Assembly (NCBI GenBank): GCA_039794405.1 | Contig: JBDIVL010000056.1 | Coordinates: 1-24,837, forward strand | Reading direction: 5' to 3' | Length of the DNA stretch: 24,837 bases | Source of the DNA: JBDIVL01 sp039794405 | Lineage (GTDB): Bacteria > Planctomycetota > Brocadiia > Brocadiales > Brocadiaceae | In this document: in pieces, positions 15,224 through 21,102 of the stretch | Layout: every line of letters begins with the position of its first letter | How positions within the stretch are numbered: the stretch's first letter is position 1 | Position numbers and translations under genes: made by a program | The notes under the pieces: model-generated | What the model saw: the letters and a program-made list of their open reading frames with translations, nothing else | Databases searched by the model: none | Told to the model about the DNA's origin: nothing

Positions 15224-15598
15224 CTATTCTTCTACGATAAGCCTTCCCTTCATTCCAAAATGTCCAATGCCGCAAAAGTGGGAACAACGGAAGGGATATA
15301 TACCGGGTTCCCGGGTATAGAACTCAACAATAGTTTTATTTTTTGCAGGAATGGTAGTATTAATCCCATAACGATCAATTTTAAAACCGTGGGTTACGTC
15401 AAGACTTGTTATTTCGAGGACAACATGGGTGTCCTGCTTGACCCGCACCACATCGGGATTAAATTGAAATTGTTCTGCCGTCATCTTTATCTTCTTTACA
15501 GGTGTATCAGGTGGCATGAGTTCTAATGCCTTTTCTTTTTTTACTGCAGCGCATCCGGAAAGAACAATGAGGCACAATAAAAGAATTTTGTATTTCAT
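15224..15598 (-). CDS. Stand-alone CuA-type cupredoxin lipoprotein
   Basis: The 124-residue protein starts at ATG 15598 with AAGGA upstream inside the end of wrbA. A lipoprotein signal (KILLLCLIVLSGC, lipid Cys16) places it on the outer face of a membrane. The rest is a cupredoxin fold like the soluble domain of cytochrome c oxidase subunit II and nitrous-oxide reductase. All side-chain CuA ligands are present: H70 in VTHGF, C105, C109, H113 and M116 in CSHFCGIGHFGM. The usual Glu between the cysteines (carbonyl ligand position) is His107. There are no subunit II membrane helices and no oxidase subunit I nearby, so it probably works as an electron carrier rather than an oxidase subunit. Four bases separate it from wrbA, so the two are cotranscribed. 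Confidence 0.82.
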   Translation of the reverse strand: MKYKILLLCLIVLSGCAAVKKEKALELMPPDTPVKKIKMTAEQFQFNPDVVRVKQDTHVVLEITSLDVTHGFKIDRYGINTTIPAKNKTIVEFYTREPGIYPFRCSHFCGIGHFGMKGRLIVEE

Positions 15599-15602
15599 GT
15601 TA

Positions 15603-16217
15603 TTATTTTTCCTTTTGGAGTTGCAGGCCAATTTGTGCAAGTCTGCGGCCGAAGGCGCGGCAAATAGCTGCTTCTTGCTGGTCGATCTCGCGCTTATTAT
15701 CCAGCCCTGCCACATGACCTGGCCCATAGGGAGAACCGCCGCTCTGGGTAGAAAAGAGTTCTTTAACGGAATATGGGACACCTATAAGAATAAATCCAAG
15801 ATGGAGTAGGGGAGCCATCAGGGTTAAAATAGTCGTTTCCTGTCCCCCATGGATACTTGAAGTGGAGGTAAAGATACCGGCCGGCTTACCTTCTAATTCT
15901 CCTGCAAGCCACAATGCTGAAAGTTGGTCTATCTGGTTTTTTAGCTGTGCGGATACATTTCCAAACCTTGTTGGTGTTCCGAAAGCAACAGCCCTTGCCT
16001 CTCTGAAATCATCGTGAGTAACGAATGGAATGCCCTTTTGCATTTCTTTACCTGCCTTCATGTCCTCACGGGATTGAATAATAGACTCAGGGATCAGTTC
16101 AGGGACTGTACGGATAACTGGTTCTGCACCTTTAATGTCGCGGACCCCTTCTGCTACAAGTTTTGACATTTTGAAAACGTTACCATAGGTGCTGTAATAG
16201 ACAATAAGTACTTTCAT
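15603..16217 (-). CDS. wrbA: NAD(P)H:quinone oxidoreductase WrbA
   Basis: WrbA reduces quinones by two electrons with FMN and NAD(P)H, avoiding semiquinones. The 204-residue protein shows the flavodoxin phosphate loop YYSTYGNV (7-14), the characteristic GTPTRFGNVSAQLKNQID block, FTSTSSIHGGQETT, the VPYSVKELFS region and the GGSPYGPGHVAG loop near residue 160-170, all WrbA signatures. AAAGGA precedes the ATG. It is the first gene of a two-gene unit with the CuA lipoprotein. Cytosolic WrbA and an external CuA carrier cannot meet directly; a shared membrane quinone pool would be the link, which is inference. Confidence 0.93.
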   Translation of the reverse strand: MKVLIVYYSTYGNVFKMSKLVAEGVRDIKGAEPVIRTVPELIPESIIQSREDMKAGKEMQKGIPFVTHDDFREARAVAFGTPTRFGNVSAQLKNQIDQLSALWLAGELEGKPAGIFTSTSSIHGGQETTILTLMAPLLHLGFILIGVPYSVKELFSTQSGGSPYGPGHVAGLDNKREIDQQEAAICRAFGRRLAQIGLQLQKEK

Positions 16218-16683
16218 AGACTACCCATCCTTTCGTATGCTATGTTCTGTTTATGCCGTTTCAAACGAAATCGTTTTTATTGTAACCCCGTTTCACGAAA
16301 TGCGGGTATAACGAGATATAAGATGAGTAAGCTGATTGCCAAAAAAGAATTGTGTACCGGTATAAGAAGATGTGTAATGAATTCTCTTGAGATAAGGTTG
16401 ATAGTATAATTACCAATGGTATTTCTCTTGTCATTTTAACCGGGAAGAGAAGTCTTGAGAGCCTGTAAATACCACTCTGTCTATTCCGTTTATTATACAC
16501 GCATATTACTTCGGAATTCCCGTAAGGTCAAGGAAAAGTAAATTTTCATTTGTGCATAATTCTTGTTTTCAGATAGGTTCTTAGTCTGAAAAATTGCCTT
16601 GCATAACTTGCCGTTTGTATGGTTATATGTTGGCTTAAAATTTTCGATTTTGTAGCGAATTACCGGTAGTGAGGAGAGATGCT
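16218..16683. other. Divergent spacer between wrbA and the permease
   Basis: No gene is supported; a minus-strand open frame at 16261-16500 has no ribosome binding site and no family features. CGTTTCAAACGAAATCG at 16258-16274 and CCCGTTTCACGAAATGCGGG at 16287-16306 are small inverted sequences. The AGGAG before the permease start is at 16672-16676. Confidence 0.45.
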
Positions 16684-18243
16684 GTGGAAAAGGAAGGATA
16701 CTTTCAATGGTGGCGCAGGGGAGACCTGGACGGGTTCTTTGGACTTTTTATAGACAACCTGATCCAGCTTATCATGATCGTCATTCTTTGCAGTCAGGTT
16801 CTGACGATGCCCGGGGAATTAGTTTATGGGAGGATACTGCCAGGTGTAGCTATAAGTCTTCTTGTTGGCAACGTCTTTTATGCATTTCAGGCAAGGGCGC
16901 TTCAAATACGTACAGGCCTGCGCCAGGTAACTGCCTTACCATACGGAGTTAACACGGTGTCTCTTTTTGCGTATGTGCTCTTTGTTATGAAACCTGTTAT
17001 AGAACAGACAAATGATGTTGAGCTTACCTGGCGGGTAGGTTTGGCGGCCTGTCTTGGTTCCGGAATTATAGAGTTTGCCGGGGCTTTTGTTGCAGGCTGG
17101 ATAAAGCGGGTGACTCCCAGGGCTGCGCTCTTGGCTACTCTGGCAGGGATTGCCATAACATTTATATCCATGGATTTTTGTTTCCGTATCTTTGCCGACC
17201 CGTTAGTCGGTTTTGTACCAGTCGCCTTTATCTTTCTTCAATATATCGGAAGGCTTTATCTTCCGGCGGGAATTCCGGCAGGCCTTGTGGCTGTAATTAC
17301 CGGTACCGCTTTGGCCTGGGGATTGGGAAGGATGGACGGAAGCAGGTTAATAAGTGCTATGGATATCCAATTTCAACTCCCTGTGCCTTATCTATATGAG
17401 TTGATAAGTGCAGTAGCCTCACCTTACCTGTTGGTGTTTCTTCCTGTTATTATACCTATGGGGCTTTTTAATCTTCTCGGCTCTCTGCAAAACCTGGAGA
17501 GTGCTGAGGCTGCAGGAGATACTTATTCGGTGAGAAGTTCACTAGCCATGAATGGTCTGGGCAGTATCGCTGCTGCCTGTTTTGGTAGTGTCTTTCCTAC
17601 GACTATTTATATTGGTCATCCAGGATGGAAAAGGATGGGTGCTGGTGCAGGGTATTCTGTCGCTAATGGTGTTGTAATCACTTTCCTTTGTCTTCTTGGG
17701 CTTGTGAGGTTTACATCTGCCCTCATTCCGGTCGAAGCCGGTGCCGCTATACTCTTGTGGATAGGGATAACCATTACAGCCCAGGCATTTCAGGCAACAC
17801 CCAGGGAACATGCACCGGCAGTAGTTGTTGGATTATTTCCTGCACTTGCCGCCTGGGCTTTATTTATACTCGAAAGCGGGCTGCGCAGTGCCGGAACCTC
17901 TATCGGGGCAACGGGGATTGAAGCCCTTTCTGCCCGGCTTCCTGTCGTTGGACTTATCTCGCTGGAGCGGGGTTTTATCTTTACGTCCATGGTTTTGGCG
18001 GCCCTTACCGTGAGTCTTGTTGAAAAGCAGTATCTTATTGCTGCAGCATGGGCCTTTGCTGCAGCGGGTATTAGTGCTACCGGTCTAATGCATGGTTACA
18101 AGGTTGCTAACGGGTCGATCGTTAATGCATATGGTCCTTCGTATACATGGCAGTTTAGCCTTGGCTACCTTACCATCGCATCCATTTTTGTTATCCTGTG
18201 GTTCTGGCAGCGGAACAGGAGAGAAGATTTTTGTAAGGATTGA
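16684..18243 (+). CDS. NCS2-family (xanthine/uracil/AzgA-like) permease
   Basis: The 519-residue protein has about 12-14 membrane helices in the UraA/SulP-like fold. It resembles AzgA/NCS2 carriers: YFQWWRRGDLDGFFGLFIDNLIQL at the start, LRQVTALPYGVNTVSLFAYV (87-106 region) as in adenine/hypoxanthine carriers, and PMGLFNLLGSLQNLESAEAAGDTY plus the FGSVFPTTIYIGHPGWKRMGA block in the second repeat, which contributes to the substrate site. These proteins import nucleobases with protons. The exact substrate cannot be read. I chose GTG 16684, seven bases after GAGGAGA; the upstream GTG 16669 would put that site inside the gene. Confidence 0.8.
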   Translation: MEKEGYFQWWRRGDLDGFFGLFIDNLIQLIMIVILCSQVLTMPGELVYGRILPGVAISLLVGNVFYAFQARALQIRTGLRQVTALPYGVNTVSLFAYVLFVMKPVIEQTNDVELTWRVGLAACLGSGIIEFAGAFVAGWIKRVTPRAALLATLAGIAITFISMDFCFRIFADPLVGFVPVAFIFLQYIGRLYLPAGIPAGLVAVITGTALAWGLGRMDGSRLISAMDIQFQLPVPYLYELISAVASPYLLVFLPVIIPMGLFNLLGSLQNLESAEAAGDTYSVRSSLAMNGLGSIAAACFGSVFPTTIYIGHPGWKRMGAGAGYSVANGVVITFLCLLGLVRFTSALIPVEAGAAILLWIGITITAQAFQATPREHAPAVVVGLFPALAAWALFILESGLRSAGTSIGATGIEALSARLPVVGLISLERGFIFTSMVLAALTVSLVEKQYLIAAAWAFAAAGISATGLMHGYKVANGSIVNAYGPSYTWQFSLGYLTIASIFVILWFWQRNRREDFCKD

Positions 18244-18366
18244 TTTTTTGCTTTTTCTGTATTTAAGTATCTGGACATAAATATTTGTATCTTTGTTTTC
18301 CCAATCTTAGGATTGATGTGTGGCTTTTGACGGGTGTCAGACATAGTCAAATATGCCAGAACTTTT

Positions 18367-18390
18367 GGTTCAATCGTGGACGATTGGACC
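18367..18390. repeat. Type-e hairpin
   Basis: GGTTCAATCGT and ACGATTGGACC pair with one mismatch; relative of 10724-10747. Confidence 0.65.
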
Positions 18391-18465
18391 AACCCTGACG
18401 ATACTCCTGAAAAAGTACAAAAATTTGTGTTCAGGTACTTATGTATAGGAATTTCAGTGTTCTGT

Positions 18466-18530
18466 GTAGGGGCAGGTTTAAAACCTGCCCCTACGTCGGT
18501 GATAGAAAAAGTTGCCGAAGGCCTAATTTA
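18466..18530 (+). repeat. Type-d element, second copy
   Basis: The 29-base palindrome (18466-18494) is the same as at 12466-12494, followed by GTCGGTGATAGAAAAA and the 20-mer GTTGCCGAAGGCCTAATTTA. It directly abuts the 146-bp type-c element, which ends with the same 20-mer. Confidence 0.85.
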
Positions 18531-18676
18531 ACGTTTAGGAAATTCAAATTGTTAATTTTCCTCCCCCTTGATGGGGGAGGTTAGGTGGGGGTGTAAGAGC
18601 AAGCTAATCACCCTCCCTTAATCCCTCCCATCAAGGGAGGGAAAATTTAAGTTTAAGTTGCCGAAGGCCTAATTTA
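18531..18676 (+). repeat. Type-c 146-bp interspersed repeat, copy 2
   Basis: Same length and orientation as 5078-5223, with three substitutions. Both ends are flanked by AATTTA, the left one supplied by the type-d element, which may be a target duplication or an end-to-end insertion. Confidence 0.9.
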
Positions 18677-18684
18677 GGCCTGAC

Positions 18685-19128
18685 TTATACGGCTGAACCA
18701 GCCTTTTGTTTCTTTTCCCACGCAAGAAAATTATCCAAATCTGCCTTAATCTGTGCTGCTACGAAAGCGATCACCGTTGCGTCATCAATAAAACCGCTGA
18801 TTGGAATGAAATCAGGAATAAGATCTATTGGTGATACAAAGTAGGCTGTAGCTGTGATAACAGATATTATGGAGCCCCAAGAGATTTCAGTGTAGTCACG
18901 ACGTACATAAGCCTGTAAAAGCCGAAATAACGCTGTCGAGTAATTCAAAACCTTAGCAAGGGGCCCTTTATTTTCTTTCTTGCTTTCAGCGCGATTTACT
19001 GCATCCTCAAGTAGCTTTTGAGTTTTTCCCGGGTCACGGGCATACTCTTCTGCTTTCCGTTTACCGTTTTCAAATACCTTACGTAGTGTAGAGGCCTTTA
19101 GGATGGGCCTGTTTTTCTTAAAAAACAT
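18685..19128 (-). CDS. DUF1232/YkvA family protein
   Basis: The 147-residue protein carries the DUF1232 signature AYFVSPIDLIPDFIPISGFIDDA (95-117 region) flanked by hydrophobic stretches, so it is probably membrane associated. Residues 1-60 are basic and helical. The role of this widespread family is unknown. AAGGAGG lies eight bases before the ATG, one of the best ribosome binding sites in the window. Its stop codon lies only eight bases from the end of the type-c element. Confidence 0.88.
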   Translation of the reverse strand: MFFKKNRPILKASTLRKVFENGKRKAEEYARDPGKTQKLLEDAVNRAESKKENKGPLAKVLNYSTALFRLLQAYVRRDYTEISWGSIISVITATAYFVSPIDLIPDFIPISGFIDDATVIAFVAAQIKADLDNFLAWEKKQKAGSAV

Positions 19129-19704
19129 GATATGTCCTCCTTGCAGGGTGTTGGAGTCTAAAATTCATAATTATTCAAAATTTTGCTGAGTAGCTCGAAA
19201 TAGCCGATAGTGAGCAGAACACAGGTCATACAACATCAAGAAGTTTTCGTATATTTATACCTGAAATAGTCTGTTTCGTCAAGGAATGGAGTGGAATGTT
19301 GGACGGTTACATGATTTTCAAGTAAGTGTCTGAATGAAAACGCATACCCTTTGTTTAATGGTATTTCTCTTTTTACCTTATCAATTTCATCAAAAAAATC
19401 CTCCAGTGATTTAGCGATACCAAGTTTCTCTACCGTATCAACCTCATCGAAGAATTCTTCCAGCTTCCTGTCGACTTTAACGTTCGTACCACGGTGATGT
19501 GAACGGGGGTCAACTCATGACGGGACTTGATTCTATGCATACATCCCTCTACAGCGAGGATGAATAGTATTCCGGCGTGGATAAAAATTTGGTTGTGATT
19601 ACGCCGCCTAGGGATTGTATCGGTAAAAATGTGATTAATTACAAATATTTTTACGTTTTTACTTGAAATAGAGATAATATGCATGTTACATGGTAAATAG
19701 ATAT
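19129..19704. other. Spacer upstream of the DUF1232 gene
   Basis: The only coding trace is the broken gene at 19236-19514. The rest, including 19515-19704, is AT-rich with no defensible gene; a promoter for the riboswitch transcript should lie just before 19705. Confidence 0.4.
19236..19514 (-). pseudogene. Probable remnant of a small charged protein
   Basis: On the minus strand a frame open from 19514 to the TGA at 19236-19238 reads RKLEEFFDEVDTVEKLGI then AKSLEDFFDEIDKVKREIP, an internal tandem repeat of about 19 residues, then KGYAFSFRHLLENHVTVQHS and ends YFRYKYTKTS. Composition is protein-like, unlike the neighbouring spacer. It has no ATG, GTG or TTG at its beginning; a second frame upstream (reading MHRIKSRHELTPVH) could have been its start before a frameshift near 19490-19500. 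I do not recognise the family. Sequence error is the alternative to decay. Confidence 0.35.
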
Positions 19705-19823
19705 ATGAGGATAAGGGCAAACCCTGAGCAATCAGGGGGCGCAAAGGAAAGGGTCTTTTATTCTCCCTGAATCAACCCTTCCGTAAAGGGTGATTAAAGA
19801 AAAAGACAGCCTTACTGCCGATG
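19705..19823 (+). promoter_or_regulatory. GEMM-I (cyclic di-GMP / cGAMP class) riboswitch aptamer
   Basis: The sequence follows the GEMM-I plan: AAGGGCAAACC (19713-19723); a stem CCCTGA/TCAGGG capped by a GCAA tetraloop of GNRA type (about 19722-19737); GGGCGCAAAG (19737-19746); a second arm beginning GGGTCTTTT (19751-19759) and closing AAAAAGAC (19800-19807), with its own hairpin CCCTTCCGTAAAGGG (19776-19790); then AGCC...TGCCGATG (19808-19823). GGCA/TGCC closes the base helix. GGGTCTTTT with AAGACAGCC is also how I remember Geobacter members. One expected C-pair after GCAAAG is replaced by GGAAA, and I cannot tell c-di-GMP from cGAMP preference. The OsmC gene at 20203 is the next gene downstream. 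Confidence 0.8.
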
Positions 19824-19863
19824 ATTTTTCATGAAAGAACATCTCCGCAGTAAGGCTTTTTTT
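19808..19863 (+). terminator. Rho-independent terminator serving as riboswitch expression platform
   Basis: AGCCTTACTGC (19808-19818) pairs perfectly with GCAGTAAGGCT (19847-19857), which runs into seven T (19857-19863). GATG/CATC (19820-19823, 19840-19843) can extend the stem. The left arm is the 3' strand of the aptamer, so aptamer folding and terminator should exclude each other: ligand binding would permit read-through. Confidence 0.85.
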
Positions 19864-19998
19864 GTTTGAGTTGGTTTCTGAAGTTCCCTTGGGAGAGGTT
19901 GGTAAAAGAACATAGTATATAGTGAATAGGTTGTTCGTGAATGGTAAGAGATATTTTTCATCCACTATTACTATTCACTTTGTTTATGTGACTTTGCA

Positions 19999-20041
19999 GG
20001 TGGCACGGACAAAAGATGGATGCAGGGTTTTGCGTCTCAAC
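19999..20041 (+). repeat. Half type-a palindrome followed by a GATGCA...TGCGTCTC core
   Basis: GGTGGCACGGACAAAA is followed directly by GATGGATGCAGGGTTTTGCG and TCTCAAC, similar to the palindrome at 5015-5056. The closing TTTGTCCGTG arm is not found nearby, so this is a broken or recombined element. Confidence 0.6.
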
Positions 20042-20057
20042 TCCGTTTCCTCATGGT

Positions 20058-20082
20058 GGTTTCAATCGTTCACGAATGAACC
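20058..20082. repeat. Type-e hairpin
   Basis: GGTTTCAATCGT/ACGAATGAACC, imperfect; followed by CGAAACGTTTTG as at 10748-10759 (CGAAAGGTTTTG). Confidence 0.6.
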
Positions 20083-20202
20083 GAAACGTTTTGTATGTTT
20101 CCTATGCCTGATACCAATCGGAACTTACATGCCAGTTCTAAAAAGAAGCTCAGTCAACAAAAATGAAACAATATTACAATAACGGAAAAAGGAGGTGTTA
20201 TT

Positions 20203-20631
20203 ATGCCGGTACGTAACTCATCTGCTGTATGGGAAGGAACACTGAAAGATGGTAAAGGGAGAATGAAATTAGGGAGTGGCGTATTTGAGGGAGAGTATTC
20301 ATTTGCTTCTCGATTCCAGGATGGAAAGGGAACGAATCCTGAAGAGTTGATTGGCGCTGCACATGCAGGTTGTTTTTCCATGGCGCTTGCGCATGGGCTT
20401 GCCCAGGCAGGTTACTCATCAAAACGCATCAGCACTACCGCCAGGGTAAATCTCGCTAAGGTAGGCGAGGGATTTAAAATTACCTCCATAGAGTTAAATA
20501 CCGAGGCAGAAGTTCCTGGTATTGAAAAGCAAAAGTTTCTTGAACATGCGGATGATGCAAAAAAGAATTGTCCTGTCTCACAAGTATTAGCAGGTACTGA
20601 AATTAAGCTGCAGGCAAAACTTATATCTTGA
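20203..20631 (+). CDS. osmC: OsmC-type thiol peroxidase
   Basis: A 142-residue protein of standard OsmC length. OsmC dimers reduce organic and hydrogen peroxides in the cytosol with a two-cysteine mechanism. Both cysteines are present: C57 in AAHAGCFSMAL and C123 in KNCPVSQVLAG, with Glu residues in TNPEELIGAAHA placed as in the family active site. The last Cys in NCPVSQ distinguishes OsmC from Ohr. A strong AAAGGAGG lies eight to nine bases before the ATG. The nearest upstream signal is the GEMM-I riboswitch and terminator ending about 340 bases earlier, which may place the gene under cyclic dinucleotide control. Confidence 0.93.
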   Translation: MPVRNSSAVWEGTLKDGKGRMKLGSGVFEGEYSFASRFQDGKGTNPEELIGAAHAGCFSMALAHGLAQAGYSSKRISTTARVNLAKVGEGFKITSIELNTEAEVPGIEKQKFLEHADDAKKNCPVSQVLAGTEIKLQAKLIS

Positions 20632-20801
20632 CCGTGCAGGGTTTTTATTTTCTGTATGTTGGATGAAGAAAAGCGCACGAAAACACGAAAAATGGTTTCA
20701 ATAGTTTAAACTGTTGAAACGGCTTTGTGATTGGTTCACTGACGCTTTACCCGTACTTTATATGCCTCTCCTTCTCTGTAAGCAGGTAAGCCAGTTCCGG
20801 G

Positions 20802-20904
20802 GGTGGCACTGACAAACTTTGTTTGTCAGCGTGTTATATTCCATATCCATGTGCGTATTTAAACAAGCACGGGCAAATTTGCTTGTTTGTCTATATCCGG
20901 TGCC
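20802..20904 (-). repeat. Paired type-a element, inverted copy (103 bp)
   Basis: GGTGGCACTGACAAAC...GTTTGTCAGCG at the left, TACGCACATGGATATGG read on the minus strand in the middle, and a degenerate CACGGGCAAATTTGCTTGTTTG...GGTGCC at the right. Same architecture as 6861-6956, reversed. Confidence 0.8.
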
Positions 20905-20982
20905 AACTAAAAGCCGTATATCAATTCCAAACGTAGGGGGGGTGAAAATCTTCAACCCCTACTCAAATTCACAAAAAACTAT

Positions 20983-21047
20983 GTAGGGTGGGCAATGCCC
21001 ACCCTACCCGGCGCGGTCACAAACAAAGTTGCCGAAAGTCTAATTTA
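20983..21047 (+). repeat. Type-d-like element with a different palindrome
   Basis: A 25-base perfect palindrome (arms GTAGGGTGGGCA and TGCCCACCCTAC, 20983-21007) followed by GTTGCCGAAAGTCTAATTTA (21028-21047), a variant of the 20-mer. Its core GTGGGCAATGCCCAC reappears at 24724-24740. Confidence 0.75.
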
Positions 21048-21102
21048 ACCGACTCAAATGATTATTTTATTTTGATAGATTACGTATTTTTAAGGAAGGA
21101 CT

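Larger units (their letters stand above)
18244..18684. other. Convergent spacer made largely of repeats
   Basis: Between the permease and the DUF1232 gene. From left to right: type-e hairpin (18367-18390), type-d element (18466-18530) and type-c element (18531-18676), the last two abutting. No gene. Confidence 0.7.
19864..20202. other. Leader between the riboswitch terminator and osmC
   Basis: No gene. ATAGTGAATAGG...and...CTATTCAC (19918-19978 region) form an inverted pair. A type-a half unit with a type-b-like core is at 19999-20041 and a type-e hairpin at 20058-20082. If the riboswitch controls osmC, this is part of a 5' leader of about 500 bases; otherwise osmC has its own promoter here. 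Confidence 0.45.
20632..21102. other. Repeat-rich spacer before the molybdoenzyme gene
   Basis: No gene. Left to right: a palindrome at 20695-20720 (GTTTCAATAGTTT/AAACTGTTGAAAC, one mismatch), the paired type-a element, and a type-d-like element (20983-21047). A promoter for the fusion gene is expected after 21047; AAGGA lies 7-11 bases before its ATG. Confidence 0.6.

Noticed and set aside
15599..15781. Longer N-terminus for the CuA lipoprotein
   Set aside because: It would overlap wrbA by 180 bases and bury the lipoprotein signal; the ATG at 15598 gives a proper lipobox and a ribosome binding site.
16261..16500. 79-codon minus-strand open frame in the wrbA-permease spacer
   Set aside because: No ribosome binding site, no family resemblance and low-complexity composition typical of spacer.
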